Origin: Colwellia sp.
Lineage (GTDB): Bacteria; Pseudomonadota; Gammaproteobacteria; Enterobacterales; Alteromonadaceae
Length of the DNA: 64,000 nucleotides
Assembly (NCBI GenBank): GCA_029938115.1
Contig: JAPYOP010000011.1
Span: 22,953-86,952 of the forward strand
Direction of reading: 5' to 3'
Below, one piece after another: positions 26,386-35,586 of this stretch. The notes below the pieces were generated by a model, which saw only the letters and a program-made list of their open reading frames with translations, was not told the origin of the DNA and searched no databases. The stretch's first letter is position 1. Each line of letters opens with the position of its first letter. The translations under genes were made by a program, and so were the position numbers.

Positions 26386-26748
26386 ATGGATATCAAAACA
26401 AATTCTTTATTTGCACAGATGCAGAATATGTCATTACAGGCTACAGGTGGTAAATTACCTACTGTAGGCGGTGATATGCCAGGTATGTCAGGTGTTAATC
26501 CTGTCGGTAAAATCAATTCATCAAGTAGTGATTTTGGCAACATACTAACTGACGCATTAAAAACAGTGAATGAATTAGCACAAGATACCGGCGCTAAAAA
26601 AATGGCTTTTGAAATGGGTGACCGCAGCGTAACTTTAGCTGAAGTTATGGTGGCATCGGCTAAATCTGGTGTTGCGTTAGATGCTGCGGTACAAGTGCGT
26701 AATAAATTTGTTGAAGCGTATAAAGAAATAATGAGCATGCCCGTCTAA
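26386..26748 (+). CDS. fliE: Hook-basal body complex protein FliE
   Basis: FliE joins the MS ring to the proximal rod and is an early type III export substrate. The protein is 120 aa, slightly longer than the usual 100-110 because of a Gly/Pro/Met-rich insert near residues 20-45. The conserved C-terminal half is clear: FGNILTDALKTVNELAQDTG, RSVTLAEVMVASAKSGVAL and VQVRNKFVEAYKEIMSMPV. ATG with AGTGAGA upstream. First gene after the sigma-54 promoter at 26306. The 148-base gap to fliF contains a family-2 repeat. Confidence 0.95.
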   Translation: MDIKTNSLFAQMQNMSLQATGGKLPTVGGDMPGMSGVNPVGKINSSSSDFGNILTDALKTVNELAQDTGAKKMAFEMGDRSVTLAEVMVASAKSGVALDAAVQVRNKFVEAYKEIMSMPV

Positions 26749-26767
26749 TTTAAGCGATTAAATAACC

Positions 26768-26830
26768 AATAGCTGCGTTGCATTCAATCGCAATAGACAA
26801 GTTATTACTCATTCAAGCGCCTTGCTCTTG
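26768..26830. repeat. Dispersed repeat, family 2 (copy A)
   Basis: AATAGCTGCGTTGCATTCAA then ..AATAG..TTATTACTCATTCAAGCGCCTTGCTCTTG. It aligns over about 63 bases with 40696-40760 (same opening 13 bases, TTCA, AATAG, CTCA/TCAA, CCTTG, TCT). Two copies in the window, both between flagellar genes. Confidence 0.6.
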
Positions 26831-26896
26831 ATGATTTACTCTCACTTAAATGTGAATATGAAATAATAAATAGCAGATAGTAAGTGGAGAAATTAA

Positions 26897-28654
26897 GTGG
26901 CTGATACAAATTCAATGGTAGCAACAGATGGCGGTGGTTCAATGATGGCCGGTGATTCTGGTGACGATCATGTGATGGAAGAAAAAAAATCAGGCTTTGC
27001 TGCTTCTTTAGGTAATGCCGACATGCTTCGTCAAATCACCTTAGTGGTTGCGCTATCTATTTGTTTAGCTATTGCTGTTTTCGTTATTATTCTAGCCAAT
27101 GAGCCGGAATATCGAATGTTGTCAAAGTTACCAACTCAGCAGCTTATTCAAACTATGGACTTTCTTGATGCCAATCAAGTGGAATATCGTCAAGAAAATA
27201 ACACCCTCTTAGTACCAGCAGATGAATATCAAAATATAAAATTACTCTTAGCGCGTGAAGGTTTAACGAATGAACCTTCAGAAGGTGAAGATATTGTAAT
27301 GAAAGATATGGGTTTTGGTGTGAGTCAGCGCGTAGAACGTGAACGATTGAAATACGGTCGAGAGCAGCGCTTAGCTAAAACAATAGAACAATTAAAAAGT
27401 ATTGCTCGAGCTAAAGTTTTACTTGCTATACCTAGAGAAAATATCTTTGCCCGTCGTGAAAAGAATCCTTCTGCCACAGTTGTACTTACTATGCAGCGAG
27501 GCCGATTACTATCCGCTGAGGAAGTTGATGCGGTAGTTGATATTGTCGCTTCAGCAGTTCAAGGAATGAGTCCTAACAGAGTTACAGTAACCGATCAAAA
27601 TGGACGTTTATTAAATTCAGGCAGTCAAAACTCTATTTCTGCACGTTCGCGTAATGAATTTGACCTTGAGCAAAGACGTGAAAAAGAATATATGGATAAA
27701 ATAGATAATATCCTTATTCCTGTTGTTGGTCTTGGAAATTATACTGCTCAGGTTGATGTAACCATGGACTTTACCAACGTTGAAGAAACATCTCGTCGTT
27801 ATAATTCAGACTTGCCATCATTACGTAGTGAAATGAAAGTTGAAGAGAGCACTTTTGGTGGTGCATTAGGTGGTATTCCAGGCGCATTGACTAATCAACC
27901 ACCACTTGAATCAAGTATTCCAGAAAATGCCACTGGAGGAAGAAGCAAAGCGATACCCAGTAGAAAGCATAGTGAGTCAACTAAAAACTATGAATTGGAT
28001 GAAGCCATTAGTCATACGAAACAACAAGCCGGTATTATTCGCCGTGTCAGTGTTTCAGTGGCGCTTGATTATGTTAACAGTGCAGTACAAGCACCCGTTA
28101 GCCCAGAGGCTGAAACTGTAGAAGGAGCTCCTGCAGCCGTTGTAGCTAAAGAGCCGAGAAGTGTTACAGAAATTGCTTCTATTCGTCGATTACTACAAGG
28201 CAGCATCGGTTTTGATTTACAAAGAGGTGATGTACTTGAAGTGGTAACTATTCCATTTGCTCGTTCCGATTTTGGTCCTGTAGTTGAATTGCCTATGTGG
28301 GAACAGCCTTGGTTTATGAAAATATTGAAATTGGTTATGGGGGCATTGGTCATTATTGTTTTAATAATGGCAGTAGTCCGCCCAATACTGAAACGTTTAG
28401 TTTACCCAGATCAAACGCCTGATGACTATGGTGATAAATCTCTTGATAGCCATATAGACCTTGGCGATGAAACCATGGACATGCTGACATCCGAATTTGA
28501 TGCAGGCAATGTTGGTTTTGCTGCAGATGGTAGTTTACAGTTACCCGATCTTCATCGTGATGAAGATGTATTAAAAGCGGTTCGTGCTTTAGTTGCAAAT
28601 GAACCAGAATTATCGTCGCAAGTAGTTAAAAGTTGGTTGAACGAAGATGAGTGA
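26897..28654 (+). CDS. fliF: Flagellar MS-ring protein FliF
   Basis: Inner-membrane ring that forms the base of the flagellum and carries FliG. The 585-aa protein has a cytoplasmic N-terminus, a first membrane helix near residues 48-70 (ITLVVALSICLAIAVFVIIL), the YscJ/FliF domain (LLAREGLTNEP, KDMGFGVSQRVERERLKYGR, ARAKVLLAIPRENIFAR), the FliF C-terminal ring domain with a Pro/Gly-rich linker, a second membrane helix near 477-498 and a C-terminal FliG-binding tail. GTG start at 26897 with GGAGA 6 bases upstream. The stop overlaps fliG by 8 bases. Confidence 0.97.
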   Translation: MADTNSMVATDGGGSMMAGDSGDDHVMEEKKSGFAASLGNADMLRQITLVVALSICLAIAVFVIILANEPEYRMLSKLPTQQLIQTMDFLDANQVEYRQENNTLLVPADEYQNIKLLLAREGLTNEPSEGEDIVMKDMGFGVSQRVERERLKYGREQRLAKTIEQLKSIARAKVLLAIPRENIFARREKNPSATVVLTMQRGRLLSAEEVDAVVDIVASAVQGMSPNRVTVTDQNGRLLNSGSQNSISARSRNEFDLEQRREKEYMDKIDNILIPVVGLGNYTAQVDVTMDFTNVEETSRRYNSDLPSLRSEMKVEESTFGGALGGIPGALTNQPPLESSIPENATGGRSKAIPSRKHSESTKNYELDEAISHTKQQAGIIRRVSVSVALDYVNSAVQAPVSPEAETVEGAPAAVVAKEPRSVTEIASIRRLLQGSIGFDLQRGDVLEVVTIPFARSDFGPVVELPMWEQPWFMKILKLVMGALVIIVLIMAVVRPILKRLVYPDQTPDDYGDKSLDSHIDLGDETMDMLTSEFDAGNVGFAADGSLQLPDLHRDEDVLKAVRALVANEPELSSQVVKSWLNEDE

Positions 28655-29702
28655 TGAAACACAAGTAGGCGGAGAACTTGCCGCAGCACCCGCAGGGTTT
28701 GATGTAAATAAGTTAGAAGGGTCTGAAAAAGCGGCCATTTTATTATTGAGTTTATCTGAAGAAGATGCAGCGCAAATTTTAAAACACCTTGAGCCAAAAC
28801 AAGTACAGCAAGTAGGTACTGTTATGGCGGCAATGGAAGATTTTACTCAAGAAAAAATTACCGCTGTTCATAAGCAGTTTATTCATGAAATTCAAAACTT
28901 CTCAACCATTGGTTTCCAAAGTGAAGACTTTGTTCGTAAAGCACTAACAGCCGCTTTAGGTGAAGATAAAGCGGGTAACTTAATTGATCAAATTGTTATG
29001 GGCGGAGCATCAAAGGGTCTAGACTCTTTGAAATGGATGGACTCTAAGCAAGTCGCTAATATTATTCGAAATGAGCATCCTCAAATTCAAACCATCGTAC
29101 TTTCATATTTAGAGCCAGAGCAATCGGCTGAAATTATGACTCAATTCACCGAGAAAGTACGTCTCGATTTAATGATGCGTATTGCTAATTTAGAAGAAGT
29201 ACAACCAGCGGCTCTACAAGAATTGAATGAAATTATGGAGAAACAGTTCGCCGGTCAAGCGGGCGCACAAGCTGCTAAAATGGGCGGCCTGAAAGCTGCT
29301 GCAGATATTATGAACTACCTAGATACTAATATTGAAGGCATGTTAATGGACTCTATGCGCGAAAGTGATGAAGAAATGAGTCAGCAAATTCAAGACTTAA
29401 TGTTTGTCTTTGAAAACTTAGCGGATGTCGATGATCGCGGTATGCAAGCAATCCTTAGAGAAGTAGAGCAAGATGCCTTAATGAAAGCCATTAAAGGTGC
29501 TGATGAAGCACTGAAAGAAAAATTCCTTGGCAATATGTCTAAACGTGCTGCAGAAATGCTAGCAGATGATCTTGAAGCCATGGGGCCGGTACGTATTAGT
29601 GAAGTTGAAACAGCTCAGAAAGAAATTTTAGCTGTTGCCCGTCGATTATCTGACGCCGGGGAAATCATGCTTGGCGGTGGTGGCGGCGATGAATTCTTAT
29701 AA
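28647..29702 (+). CDS. fliG: Flagellar motor switch protein FliG
   Basis: C-ring component that meets the MS ring and, through its charged C-terminal helix, the stator. The 351-aa protein shows KAAILLLSLSEEDAAQILKHL in the N domain, the middle-domain EHPQ motif (IIRNEHPQIQTIVLSYL) and the torque helix region MFVFENLADVDDRGMQAILREV with its alternating charges, then MSKRAAEMLADDLEAMGPV. It overlaps fliF by 8 bases, showing coupling. A short family-1 repeat lies just after the stop. Confidence 0.97.
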   Translation: MSDETQVGGELAAAPAGFDVNKLEGSEKAAILLLSLSEEDAAQILKHLEPKQVQQVGTVMAAMEDFTQEKITAVHKQFIHEIQNFSTIGFQSEDFVRKALTAALGEDKAGNLIDQIVMGGASKGLDSLKWMDSKQVANIIRNEHPQIQTIVLSYLEPEQSAEIMTQFTEKVRLDLMMRIANLEEVQPAALQELNEIMEKQFAGQAGAQAAKMGGLKAAADIMNYLDTNIEGMLMDSMRESDEEMSQQIQDLMFVFENLADVDDRGMQAILREVEQDALMKAIKGADEALKEKFLGNMSKRAAEMLADDLEAMGPVRISEVETAQKEILAVARRLSDAGEIMLGGGGGDEFL

Positions 29703-29710
29703 TCATTTTT

Positions 29711-29735
29711 TGTAGGTCGGACTTTAGTCTGACAA
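29711..29735. repeat. Dispersed palindromic repeat, family 1 (short copy)
   Basis: TGTAGGTCGGACTTTAGTCT then GACAA, the cleanest short copy: GTCGGACT / AGTCTGAC pair around a TT centre. It sits between fliG and fliH inside the operon, so it will be transcribed and may fold. Confidence 0.7.
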
Positions 29736-29762
29736 GGTAATAACCAGTTTAGAGTTAAATTA

Positions 29763-30563
29763 ATGAATAAATCATCAATACACATCATTAAAGCAGATCA
29801 AGTTAAAACAGACCAACAAGAAGAATTAAATGTTTGGTCTTTACCTAGCGTGCAAGTAAAACAGAGTAAAGAACAAGAGACTCATACTAATGCATTAGGT
29901 AAAAAAAGTACTTGGCGTTATGAGCCGCCCGAAGAAGAAATAGCCGAGCCAGAGCCACTTACAGCGGAAGACATTGAAGAAATAAGACAAGCTGCTCATG
30001 ATGAAGGTTTTAGCCAAGGCAAAGAAGAAGGTTTTGCTAAAGGTTATGAAGAAGGTAAAGCTCAAGGGATTGAAGAAGGTACAATTCAGGGCATTGAAGT
30101 TGGCTCAGAGCAAGGTTTAGCCCAAGGAAAAGAAACTATTGATGCTTTAGGTGAAAACTGGAAAACCTTAATTGAACAACTTAATAAGCCATTGGCAAGT
30201 GTTGAAAAAAATGTAGAAGAGCAGTTATTAAATTTAGTTGTTCAACTCACTGAAGCCGTCGTTTTACAAGAAGCTAAAACTAACCCTGACATTTTAATGG
30301 CGGCAATTGCTGCCGGAATTAAGTCTTTGCCTAGTAATGAAGCAAGCACTCAAATATATCTCAACCCTGATGATATTAAACAAGTAGAGCAACAGTTTGG
30401 TGAGCAACATATCAAAGATAGTGGTTGGCGATTATTACCAGCACCGCAATTAAGCCCTGGTAGTTGCCAAATAGAAAATAGCACTTCCAATATTGATTTA
30501 CAGATGAAGTCTCGCCTTAAGCAAGTCTTGGAATCTTTCTTGCAGGATGCTTTACATCAATAA
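29763..30563 (+). CDS. fliH: Flagellar export regulator FliH
   Basis: Binds and regulates the export ATPase FliI as a dimer and tethers it to the C ring. The protein is 266 aa. The N-terminus (residues 1-75) is disordered and acidic. Residues about 76-125 hold a run of GxxxG-like units (DEGFSQGKEEGFAKGYEEGK, QGIEEGTIQGIEVG), the known FliH glycine-zipper helix. The rest is the FliH/YscL C-terminal domain (VVQLTEAVVLQEAKTNPDIL, WRLLPAPQLSPGSCQIE). ATG at 29763. A long inverted repeat separates it from fliI. Confidence 0.93.
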   Translation: MNKSSIHIIKADQVKTDQQEELNVWSLPSVQVKQSKEQETHTNALGKKSTWRYEPPEEEIAEPEPLTAEDIEEIRQAAHDEGFSQGKEEGFAKGYEEGKAQGIEEGTIQGIEVGSEQGLAQGKETIDALGENWKTLIEQLNKPLASVEKNVEEQLLNLVVQLTEAVVLQEAKTNPDILMAAIAAGIKSLPSNEASTQIYLNPDDIKQVEQQFGEQHIKDSGWRLLPAPQLSPGSCQIENSTSNIDLQMKSRLKQVLESFLQDALHQ

Positions 30564-30575
30564 GAGCAGTTTTTG

Positions 30576-30653
30576 AGTCACGAGTCGCTAGTTACGAAAA
30601 CAAGCAGTTAAAAGACAACTCTTCGCTTTTCGTTACTATTCTTGCTTGTGACT
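30576..30653. repeat. Imperfect long inverted repeat, family 3 (fliH-fliI gap)
   Basis: Arms AGTCACGAGTCGCTAGTTAC..GAAAA and TTTTCGTTACTATTCTTGCT..GTGACT pair over about 25 bases with a central loop of roughly 25 bases. Similar CGAGT/ACTCG-rich hairpins occur at 35492 and 43043. It lies inside the operon and is not followed by a T-run. Confidence 0.6.
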
Positions 30654-30735
30654 AACTTTGATTGAGGCTTATTTTTTAGCCCCGAGAAAATTGTTTCGAA
30701 GTACAGAACAAATCAACAGTATAAAAAGGCTAACA

Positions 30736-32109
30736 ATGGTAGATAGTTTACGCATCAGCGAACGATTAAAAAACAGTCAAAACTTTATCCATCCATTTAA
30801 AGAACCCGTGGCTGGACGTTTAGTACGTGTTGTTGGTTTAACGCTAGAAGCAGTAGGCGTTAAAGCGCATATTGGCAGTCAATGTTTAGTTGAAACGGCT
30901 CACGGTGATTTACTCGCTGAAGTGGTTGGTTTTGCACAAGAAATTACTTATTTAATGCCAGAAGAAAGTTTGCGTGGTGTATTACCCGGAGCAAGAGTAC
31001 TGCCTGTTTCAACTAAGATGAATTTACCTCTGTCGATGAACTTATTAGGTCGGGTTATTAATGGCATAGGCAAGCCAATTGATGGAAAAGGGCCAATTAG
31101 CACGGATGAAGAATATCAAATAGATACCAGACCGATAAACCCATTGTCGCGCCGCGCTATAACCGAACCACTTGATGTTGGTGTTCGCTCTATTAATAGT
31201 TTCATTACTGTTGGTAAGGGTCAACGAATGGGATTGTTTGCGGGCTCTGGTGTAGGTAAAAGTGTCTTAATGGGCATGATGACACGAGGCACAACTGCCG
31301 ATGTAATTGTCGTTGGTTTAGTGGGCGAACGTGGTCGAGAAGTCAAAGAATTTATTGAAGAAATTTTAGGTGAAGAAGGGCGTGCTCGCTCAGTAGTGGT
31401 CGCAGCTCCGGCTGATAATTCGCCTTTAATGCGTTTAAAAGGCTGTGAAAGTGCTGTACAAATTAGCGAATATTTCCGTGATCAAGGTTTAGATGTTTTA
31501 TTACTTCTAGACTCTTTGACTCGATATGCACAAGCACAACGTGAAATAGCCTTAGCTGTTGGCGAACCTCCAGCAACGAAAGGTTATCCACCATCAGTAT
31601 TTTCAAAGCTACCACAACTTGTTGAACGTGCAGGTAATGGCGGTGAAGGACAAGGCTCAATAACCGCTTTTTATACCGTATTAACGGAAGGGGATGATCT
31701 TCAAGATCCCATTGCAGATGCTGCGCGCGCTATTTTAGATGGGCATATTGTTTTATCGCGAGAGTTAGCAGACTCAGGTCATTATCCCGCAGTGGATATT
31801 GAAGGCTCTATCTCTAGAGTCATGCCTATGGTGACCAGTAATGAGCATCAAAACCTAGCAAGGCAGCTGAAACAGATTTATGCGCTGTACCAACAAAATA
31901 AAGATCTTATCGCTATTGGCGCTTATACCAAGGGTAATGATCCAAGAATTGATCAAGCTATCAATGTCTTACCCGTAATCAATTTTTTCTTACAGCAGCA
32001 AATTCAAGAAATTATACCTTATGAGCAAAGCATAGCGCAGTTGCAAGAAATTATTGCTGCGGCAACAGCTAACAACCAAGCAAATGCAAACCAAAATATT
32101 CCAGCATAA
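30736..32109 (+). CDS. fliI: Flagellum-specific export ATPase FliI
   Basis: Hexameric ATPase that energises flagellar protein export at the C-ring base. The 457-aa protein has the F1-like N domain ([18 protein letters not shown]), Walker [34 protein letters not shown], Walker [20 protein letters not shown], and [21 protein letters not shown] start at the ATG at 30736, 6 bases after AAGG; an earlier in-frame start at 30658 would add 26 residues that do not look like FliI. Length then equals that of homologues. Confidence 0.97.
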   Translation: MVDSLRISERLKNSQNFIHPFKEPVAGRLVRVVGLTLEAVGVKAHIGSQCLVETAHGDLLAEVVGFAQEITYLMPEESLRGVLPGARVLPVSTKMNLPLSMNLLGRVINGIGKPIDGKGPISTDEEYQIDTRPINPLSRRAITEPLDVGVRSINSFITVGKGQRMGLFAGSGVGKSVLMGMMTRGTTADVIVVGLVGERGREVKEFIEEILGEEGRARSVVVAAPADNSPLMRLKGCESAVQISEYFRDQGLDVLLLLDSLTRYAQAQREIALAVGEPPATKGYPPSVFSKLPQLVERAGNGGEGQGSITAFYTVLTEGDDLQDPIADAARAILDGHIVLSRELADSGHYPAVDIEGSISRVMPMVTSNEHQNLARQLKQIYALYQQNKDLIAIGAYTKGNDPRIDQAINVLPVINFFLQQQIQEIIPYEQSIAQLQEIIAAATANNQANANQNIPA

Positions 32110-32142
32110 GTAAACACTCAAGCTAAATGAAGGGAGATTATT

Positions 32143-32598
32143 ATGGCGACTAATACCAATAAACAACTGCAAACTTTATTAAAGTTTGAGAAAAGTAAAG
32201 AAGAGCTGACCGCTAATACCTTGCGTAATGCTGAAAATGATTATCAGCAGAACTTAATTCGTTTACAAAGCGTTGCCGATTACCGTTTAGAGTACATGTC
32301 TCGATTGAGTCAACGTTCAGTGTTGGGTTTAGATAGCGCAACCTATAACCATTATCACGCGTTTATTAGTAAACTTGATTATGCCTCAGAGCAAGTAAAA
32401 ATAGCTATGCAACAGGCAAAAGCGCTTGTTGGGCAAAGTAAGCAATTATGGTTGAAGCAAAGACAAAAAGTGCAAGCTGTTGAAATGTTAACCGACAAAC
32501 GTAACCTTGCTTTAGTAAAAATAGCAGACAAAAAAGAGCAAAGCATGTTTGATGAAATGGCCACTCAGCAGTTTTTACGTCGTAAACTGAAAAGTTAG
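32143..32598 (+). CDS. fliJ: Flagellar export chaperone/stalk protein FliJ
   Basis: Small coiled-coil protein that inserts in the FliI hexamer like the gamma subunit of F1 and links it to FlhA. The 151 aa are almost entirely helical and rich in Gln, Lys, Leu and Ala (LKFEKSKEELTANTLRNAEN, MQQAKALVGQSKQLWLKQRQ), with a C-terminal basic end. Position right after fliI and the size are diagnostic. fliK follows after 135 bases that contain a sigma-54 site. Confidence 0.92.
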   Translation: MATNTNKQLQTLLKFEKSKEELTANTLRNAENDYQQNLIRLQSVADYRLEYMSRLSQRSVLGLDSATYNHYHAFISKLDYASEQVKIAMQQAKALVGQSKQLWLKQRQKVQAVEMLTDKRNLALVKIADKKEQSMFDEMATQQFLRRKLKS

Positions 32599-32644
32599 TT
32601 TCGTCTAATTTTATTGACTCTTCATAATCACCAAAAAAGTAAAT

Positions 32645-32660
32645 TGGAATGTTTATTGCT
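32645..32660 (+). promoter_or_regulatory. Sigma-54 promoter before fliK
   Basis: TGGAATGTTTATTGCT: GG at 32646-32647, ten bases, GC at 32658-32659. It predicts a start near 32671, about 63 bases before fliK. It could start a second middle-gene operon running from fliK to flhB. Confidence 0.65.
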
Positions 32661-32733
32661 TGTTTCTAATGATTAGAAGACTTTTCACCTAAAAACATAT
32701 AGATTTTTATGAATTTTAGCTATTGGGATTATT

Positions 32734-34776
32734 ATGCAACAACTCAATGTTTTACCAATTAATGTATCGAAAGGTGTCGAAGCAAAAGATGAGTCAGTCA
32801 CTTTGTCATCGACACCATCAAAGAGTGAATTTTCACAACATATTGACACGCAGCTAGCTAAAAATAGGGATGTTGGCCATAATGATAAGAGAGTTGTGGA
32901 TGAAAAACTTGATGCTAATACGATTAAAACTTTTCATGAACATTCGGGTGTAAAAGCCAAAGATAAAACACCCGATAGTGTTGATGCGCCACTAACTTCA
33001 ACTGATAAAGCTGACTTGGCAAATGATGCGCAAGATATTGCCGCTTCCGGCAAAGAAGTTGAAAAATTAGTAAGCCAAGAAAAACCTATCGAAAGTGAAC
33101 GGGTTGCTGATGAGTCAGAGTTATTGATGTCTTTTTTAATTAAAGCCGATAAAACGCTAATTAATAAAGGTGTTAATGAAAACGTAAACTTTGATGAAAT
33201 GTCTGCAGAACAAAAAACAAAACATGAAGCACAATTATTATTAAAATCGAGTGACTTAGTTGCCGATCTATCAAAAGTTGCCAAAGCGGTACAGCCCAAT
33301 TCAAATCTAGAATTAGATGAAGCGACAGAGGCAACACAAATTGCCAAAGCTTTACAACCAACGTCTAAAGAAAATAAAGATAATAGTCAACTAGATGCAA
33401 GCAAGCTCTTAGAAACTAAAAACTCATTGAAAGGCAGTGTTGATAAACTTAATACAGAAATTCTAATTGATGAGAGGCGTTTGCAAGAAAGCACTTTAGC
33501 AATAGGGATTAGTGATAAGTCTAATGCAAGTGCTGAAAATAAGGCGGCTAATAGTGAATTATCCCAAAATGACAAGAATCTGCTTAGTCAGCAACAGTCT
33601 AGTTTATCTAAGTTAGTAAGTGATAATGGTAAGGCTGAAATAGTTGATGAGAACAAGAACAAGAACAAGAACAATGATCTAATGGTCAAAAATGAATTTG
33701 CAGGCACTATTTCATCACAAAAAGAAGTGAGTAAAGAGTCTTTAACTCAAAAAGATCTAGGTCAAAAAGAGCTAAGTCAAAAAGAATTTTCACAGCAAAG
33801 TTTTGTCGAAAACAATAAAACGTTGGCAACTACCGACACAGCGTTAGCAAAAAATGCAAAAGCTTTAACGAGCAATCAAAATACGCTTTTAGATAAAATA
33901 AAAATGGGTGATGACGTTTCAGCATTAGCCCAGAGTCAAAATACTTTTGAAAAACAAAGAACAGGTCTAGCAGAAGCAATCTCTAATTCTCAAAATACAG
34001 CCAACAGTAAAAATTTAGCAGGGTCAAATTTAGGGCAAGTTTCAACAGCAACTGAAGTAAAAGCAAGTGATGCGATAAAATCAGAAGCCCAGATTAATGC
34101 GAAATCAGTAGATCACTTGATTGAACAAAGTAAAGAGTTTAGCGTTGAAGACAGTAAAGATATCAACAATAAAATACTGCCTAAAACCAATACCGCCTTC
34201 TCTATTAATAATAGTTTTTCTGAAATGACAGGAAGAGCAACTCAAGCAAGCCAAGACATTGTTGAACAACATGCTGCGGATGTTTTTAATCCCATCGGCA
34301 GTTCAGAAGTATCGCAAAGTCAAAAAACTAACACTCAATTACACCAAGAAACAATTTCAATCTTTAGAAGAGACTTTGCTGATGCAGTAAAAGACAAAGT
34401 CATGTTGATGATTTCGCAGAAATTACAACAGTTTGATATTACACTCGATCCACCTGAACTAGGTAATATGCATGTTAGAGTTAACCTTCAAGGAGATCAG
34501 GCCACAGTCAATTTCGTTGTCCAAAACCAACAAGCTAAAGATGCATTCGAACAAAATATGCATAAATTAAAAGATATGTTAGCTGAACAGGGGGTTGATG
34601 TTGGCGATGCAAGTGTTGAGCAGCAGTCTCAACAATCTGATAATGAAAATAGCAATGGTGAAGATAGTAGTCATCATTCAATGACAAATACCGCGGATGC
34701 GAGTGATGCTATCGAGCATAATTTGTCAGCAAGCGCATTTAACAATTCAGCAACAGCAGTTGATTATTATGCTTAA
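32734..34776 (+). CDS. fliK: Flagellar hook-length control protein FliK
   Basis: Secreted molecular ruler that measures the hook and switches export from hook to filament substrates. The 680-aa protein is long (E. coli 375). Residues 1 to about 530 are low complexity, rich in Ser, Lys, Gln, Asn and Asp with many short repeats (KDLGQKELSQKEFSQ). The conserved substrate-switch domain lies near 545-625 (FADAVKDKVMLMISQKLQQF, DITLDPPELGNMHVRVNL, QATVNFVVQNQQAKDAF), followed by an acidic Ser/Asn tail. A hexanucleotide GAACAA is repeated four times at 33651-33674, within the linker. ATG with GGGA upstream; sigma-54 site at 32645. Confidence 0.93.
   Translation: MQQLNVLPINVSKGVEAKDESVTLSSTPSKSEFSQHIDTQLAKNRDVGHNDKRVVDEKLDANTIKTFHEHSGVKAKDKTPDSVDAPLTSTDKADLANDAQDIAASGKEVEKLVSQEKPIESERVADESELLMSFLIKADKTLINKGVNENVNFDEMSAEQKTKHEAQLLLKSSDLVADLSKVAKAVQPNSNLELDEATEATQIAKALQPTSKENKDNSQLDASKLLETKNSLKGSVDKLNTEILIDERRLQESTLAIGISDKSNASAENKAANSELSQNDKNLLSQQQSSLSKLVSDNGKAEIVDENKNKNKNNDLMVKNEFAGTISSQKEVSKESLTQKDLGQKELSQKEFSQQSFVENNKTLATTDTALAKNAKALTSNQNTLLDKIKMGDDVSALAQSQNTFEKQRTGLAEAISNSQNTANSKNLAGSNLGQVSTATEVKASDAIKSEAQINAKSVDHLIEQSKEFSVEDSKDINNKILPKTNTAFSINNSFSEMTGRATQASQDIVEQHAADVFNPIGSSEVSQSQKTNTQLHQETISIFRRDFADAVKDKVMLMISQKLQQFDITLDPPELGNMHVRVNLQGDQATVNFVVQNQQAKDAFEQNMHKLKDMLAEQGVDVGDASVEQQSQQSDNENSNGEDSSHHSMTNTADASDAIEHNLSASAFNNSATAVDYYA
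33651..33674 (+). repeat. Hexanucleotide tandem repeat inside fliK
   Basis: Four perfect copies of GAACAA (last base context AATG), encoding alternating Asn and Lys. Changes in copy number would keep the frame and only alter linker length. Confidence 0.8.
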
Positions 34777-34907
34777 ATTGAAATAGTTTAATGAAACTGC
34801 AGATAAAGTAGGCGAAATCACATTAAGTTGATGAAACACGTTGGCTAGAGCGGTATTCAACGATATAGTCTAACAATACTGGTTAATATTAAAATTTAAG
34901 GTAACTC

Positions 34908-35474
34908 ATGGCTGATGAAAAGGGTAAAGCAGAAGGTAATGAAGCTGATCTAGAATTAGATGGCGGTGGTAAAAAGAAAAAAATGATGATTATCATCATC
35001 GCTGTTGTAGTTTTACTTGCTGGTGGTGGCGGTTATTTCTTTTTCATGGGTGGTGATAGCGGCTCAACGGCAGAGCAAACTGCTGCATCTGAAGATGGTG
35101 AATCTTCAGCTGGAAATAGCAACGGTGGCGATGAAGATCAAGGTGCCAGCGTTGGTACCGCACTTTACGTTCCTATGCCAAGACCTTTTCGCTTTAATGT
35201 TCCGGGTGCTGCTCGTGATCGGTTTGTTGAAATCCGTGTGCAGTTATTGGTACGAGGTGCCGATAATGAAGAAAATGCAAAAATGAATGTGCCATTAATT
35301 GAAAGCACATTACTAAATATTTTTTCACAAGGTAATGCTGATGATTTAGCAACAAGTGCTGGTAAAGAAGCACTTAAACAGCAGTCTTTAGAGGCTGTTC
35401 AATTTGTGATGAAAGATCTTGAAGGAAATAAAACGGTTGAAAAAGTATTATTTACCGGTTTTGTTATGCAATAA
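34908..35474 (+). CDS. fliL: Flagellar basal body-associated protein FliL
   Basis: Inner-membrane protein around the stator that supports torque and swimming at high load. The 188-aa protein has a charged cytoplasmic N-terminus ending in KKKKM, one membrane helix at residues about 25-47 (MMIIIIAVVVLLAGGGGYFF), a Ser/Gly/Asp-rich linker, and a periplasmic FliL domain (FRFNVPGAARDRFVEIRVQL, VPLIESTLLNIFS, VEKVLFTGFVMQ). ATG at 34908 behind AAGG. First of the fliLMNOPQR set. Confidence 0.95.
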   Translation: MADEKGKAEGNEADLELDGGGKKKKMMIIIIAVVVLLAGGGGYFFFMGGDSGSTAEQTAASEDGESSAGNSNGGDEDQGASVGTALYVPMPRPFRFNVPGAARDRFVEIRVQLLVRGADNEENAKMNVPLIESTLLNIFSQGNADDLATSAGKEALKQQSLEAVQFVMKDLEGNKTVEKVLFTGFVMQ

Positions 35475-35491
35475 AATCTATTAAAGAAAAG

Positions 35492-35519
35492 TTTCGAGTC
35501 ATGAGTTTATCGTCTCGAA
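35492..35519. repeat. Short inverted repeat, family 3 (fliL-fliM gap)
   Basis: TTCGAG and CTCGAA arms around TCATGAGTTTATCGT. It shares the CGAGTCATGAGT-like words of the larger inverted repeats at 30576 and 43043. No T-run. Confidence 0.45.
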
Positions 35520-35586
35520 CAAAATGTCGATGAAGGCGTGGTATATAACGACCAAGCTAATCATAAACAAAAAAAGAGAATAACGA

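Noticed and set aside
30658-30735. N-terminal extension of FliI
   Set aside because: The added 26 residues are not FliI-like, start inside an inverted-repeat region, and a good ribosome-binding site precedes the ATG at 30736.
32934-33347. 137-codon minus-strand frame within fliK
   Set aside because: Serine/alanine/leucine-rich shadow of the low-complexity fliK linker; no ribosome-binding site or recognisable domain.
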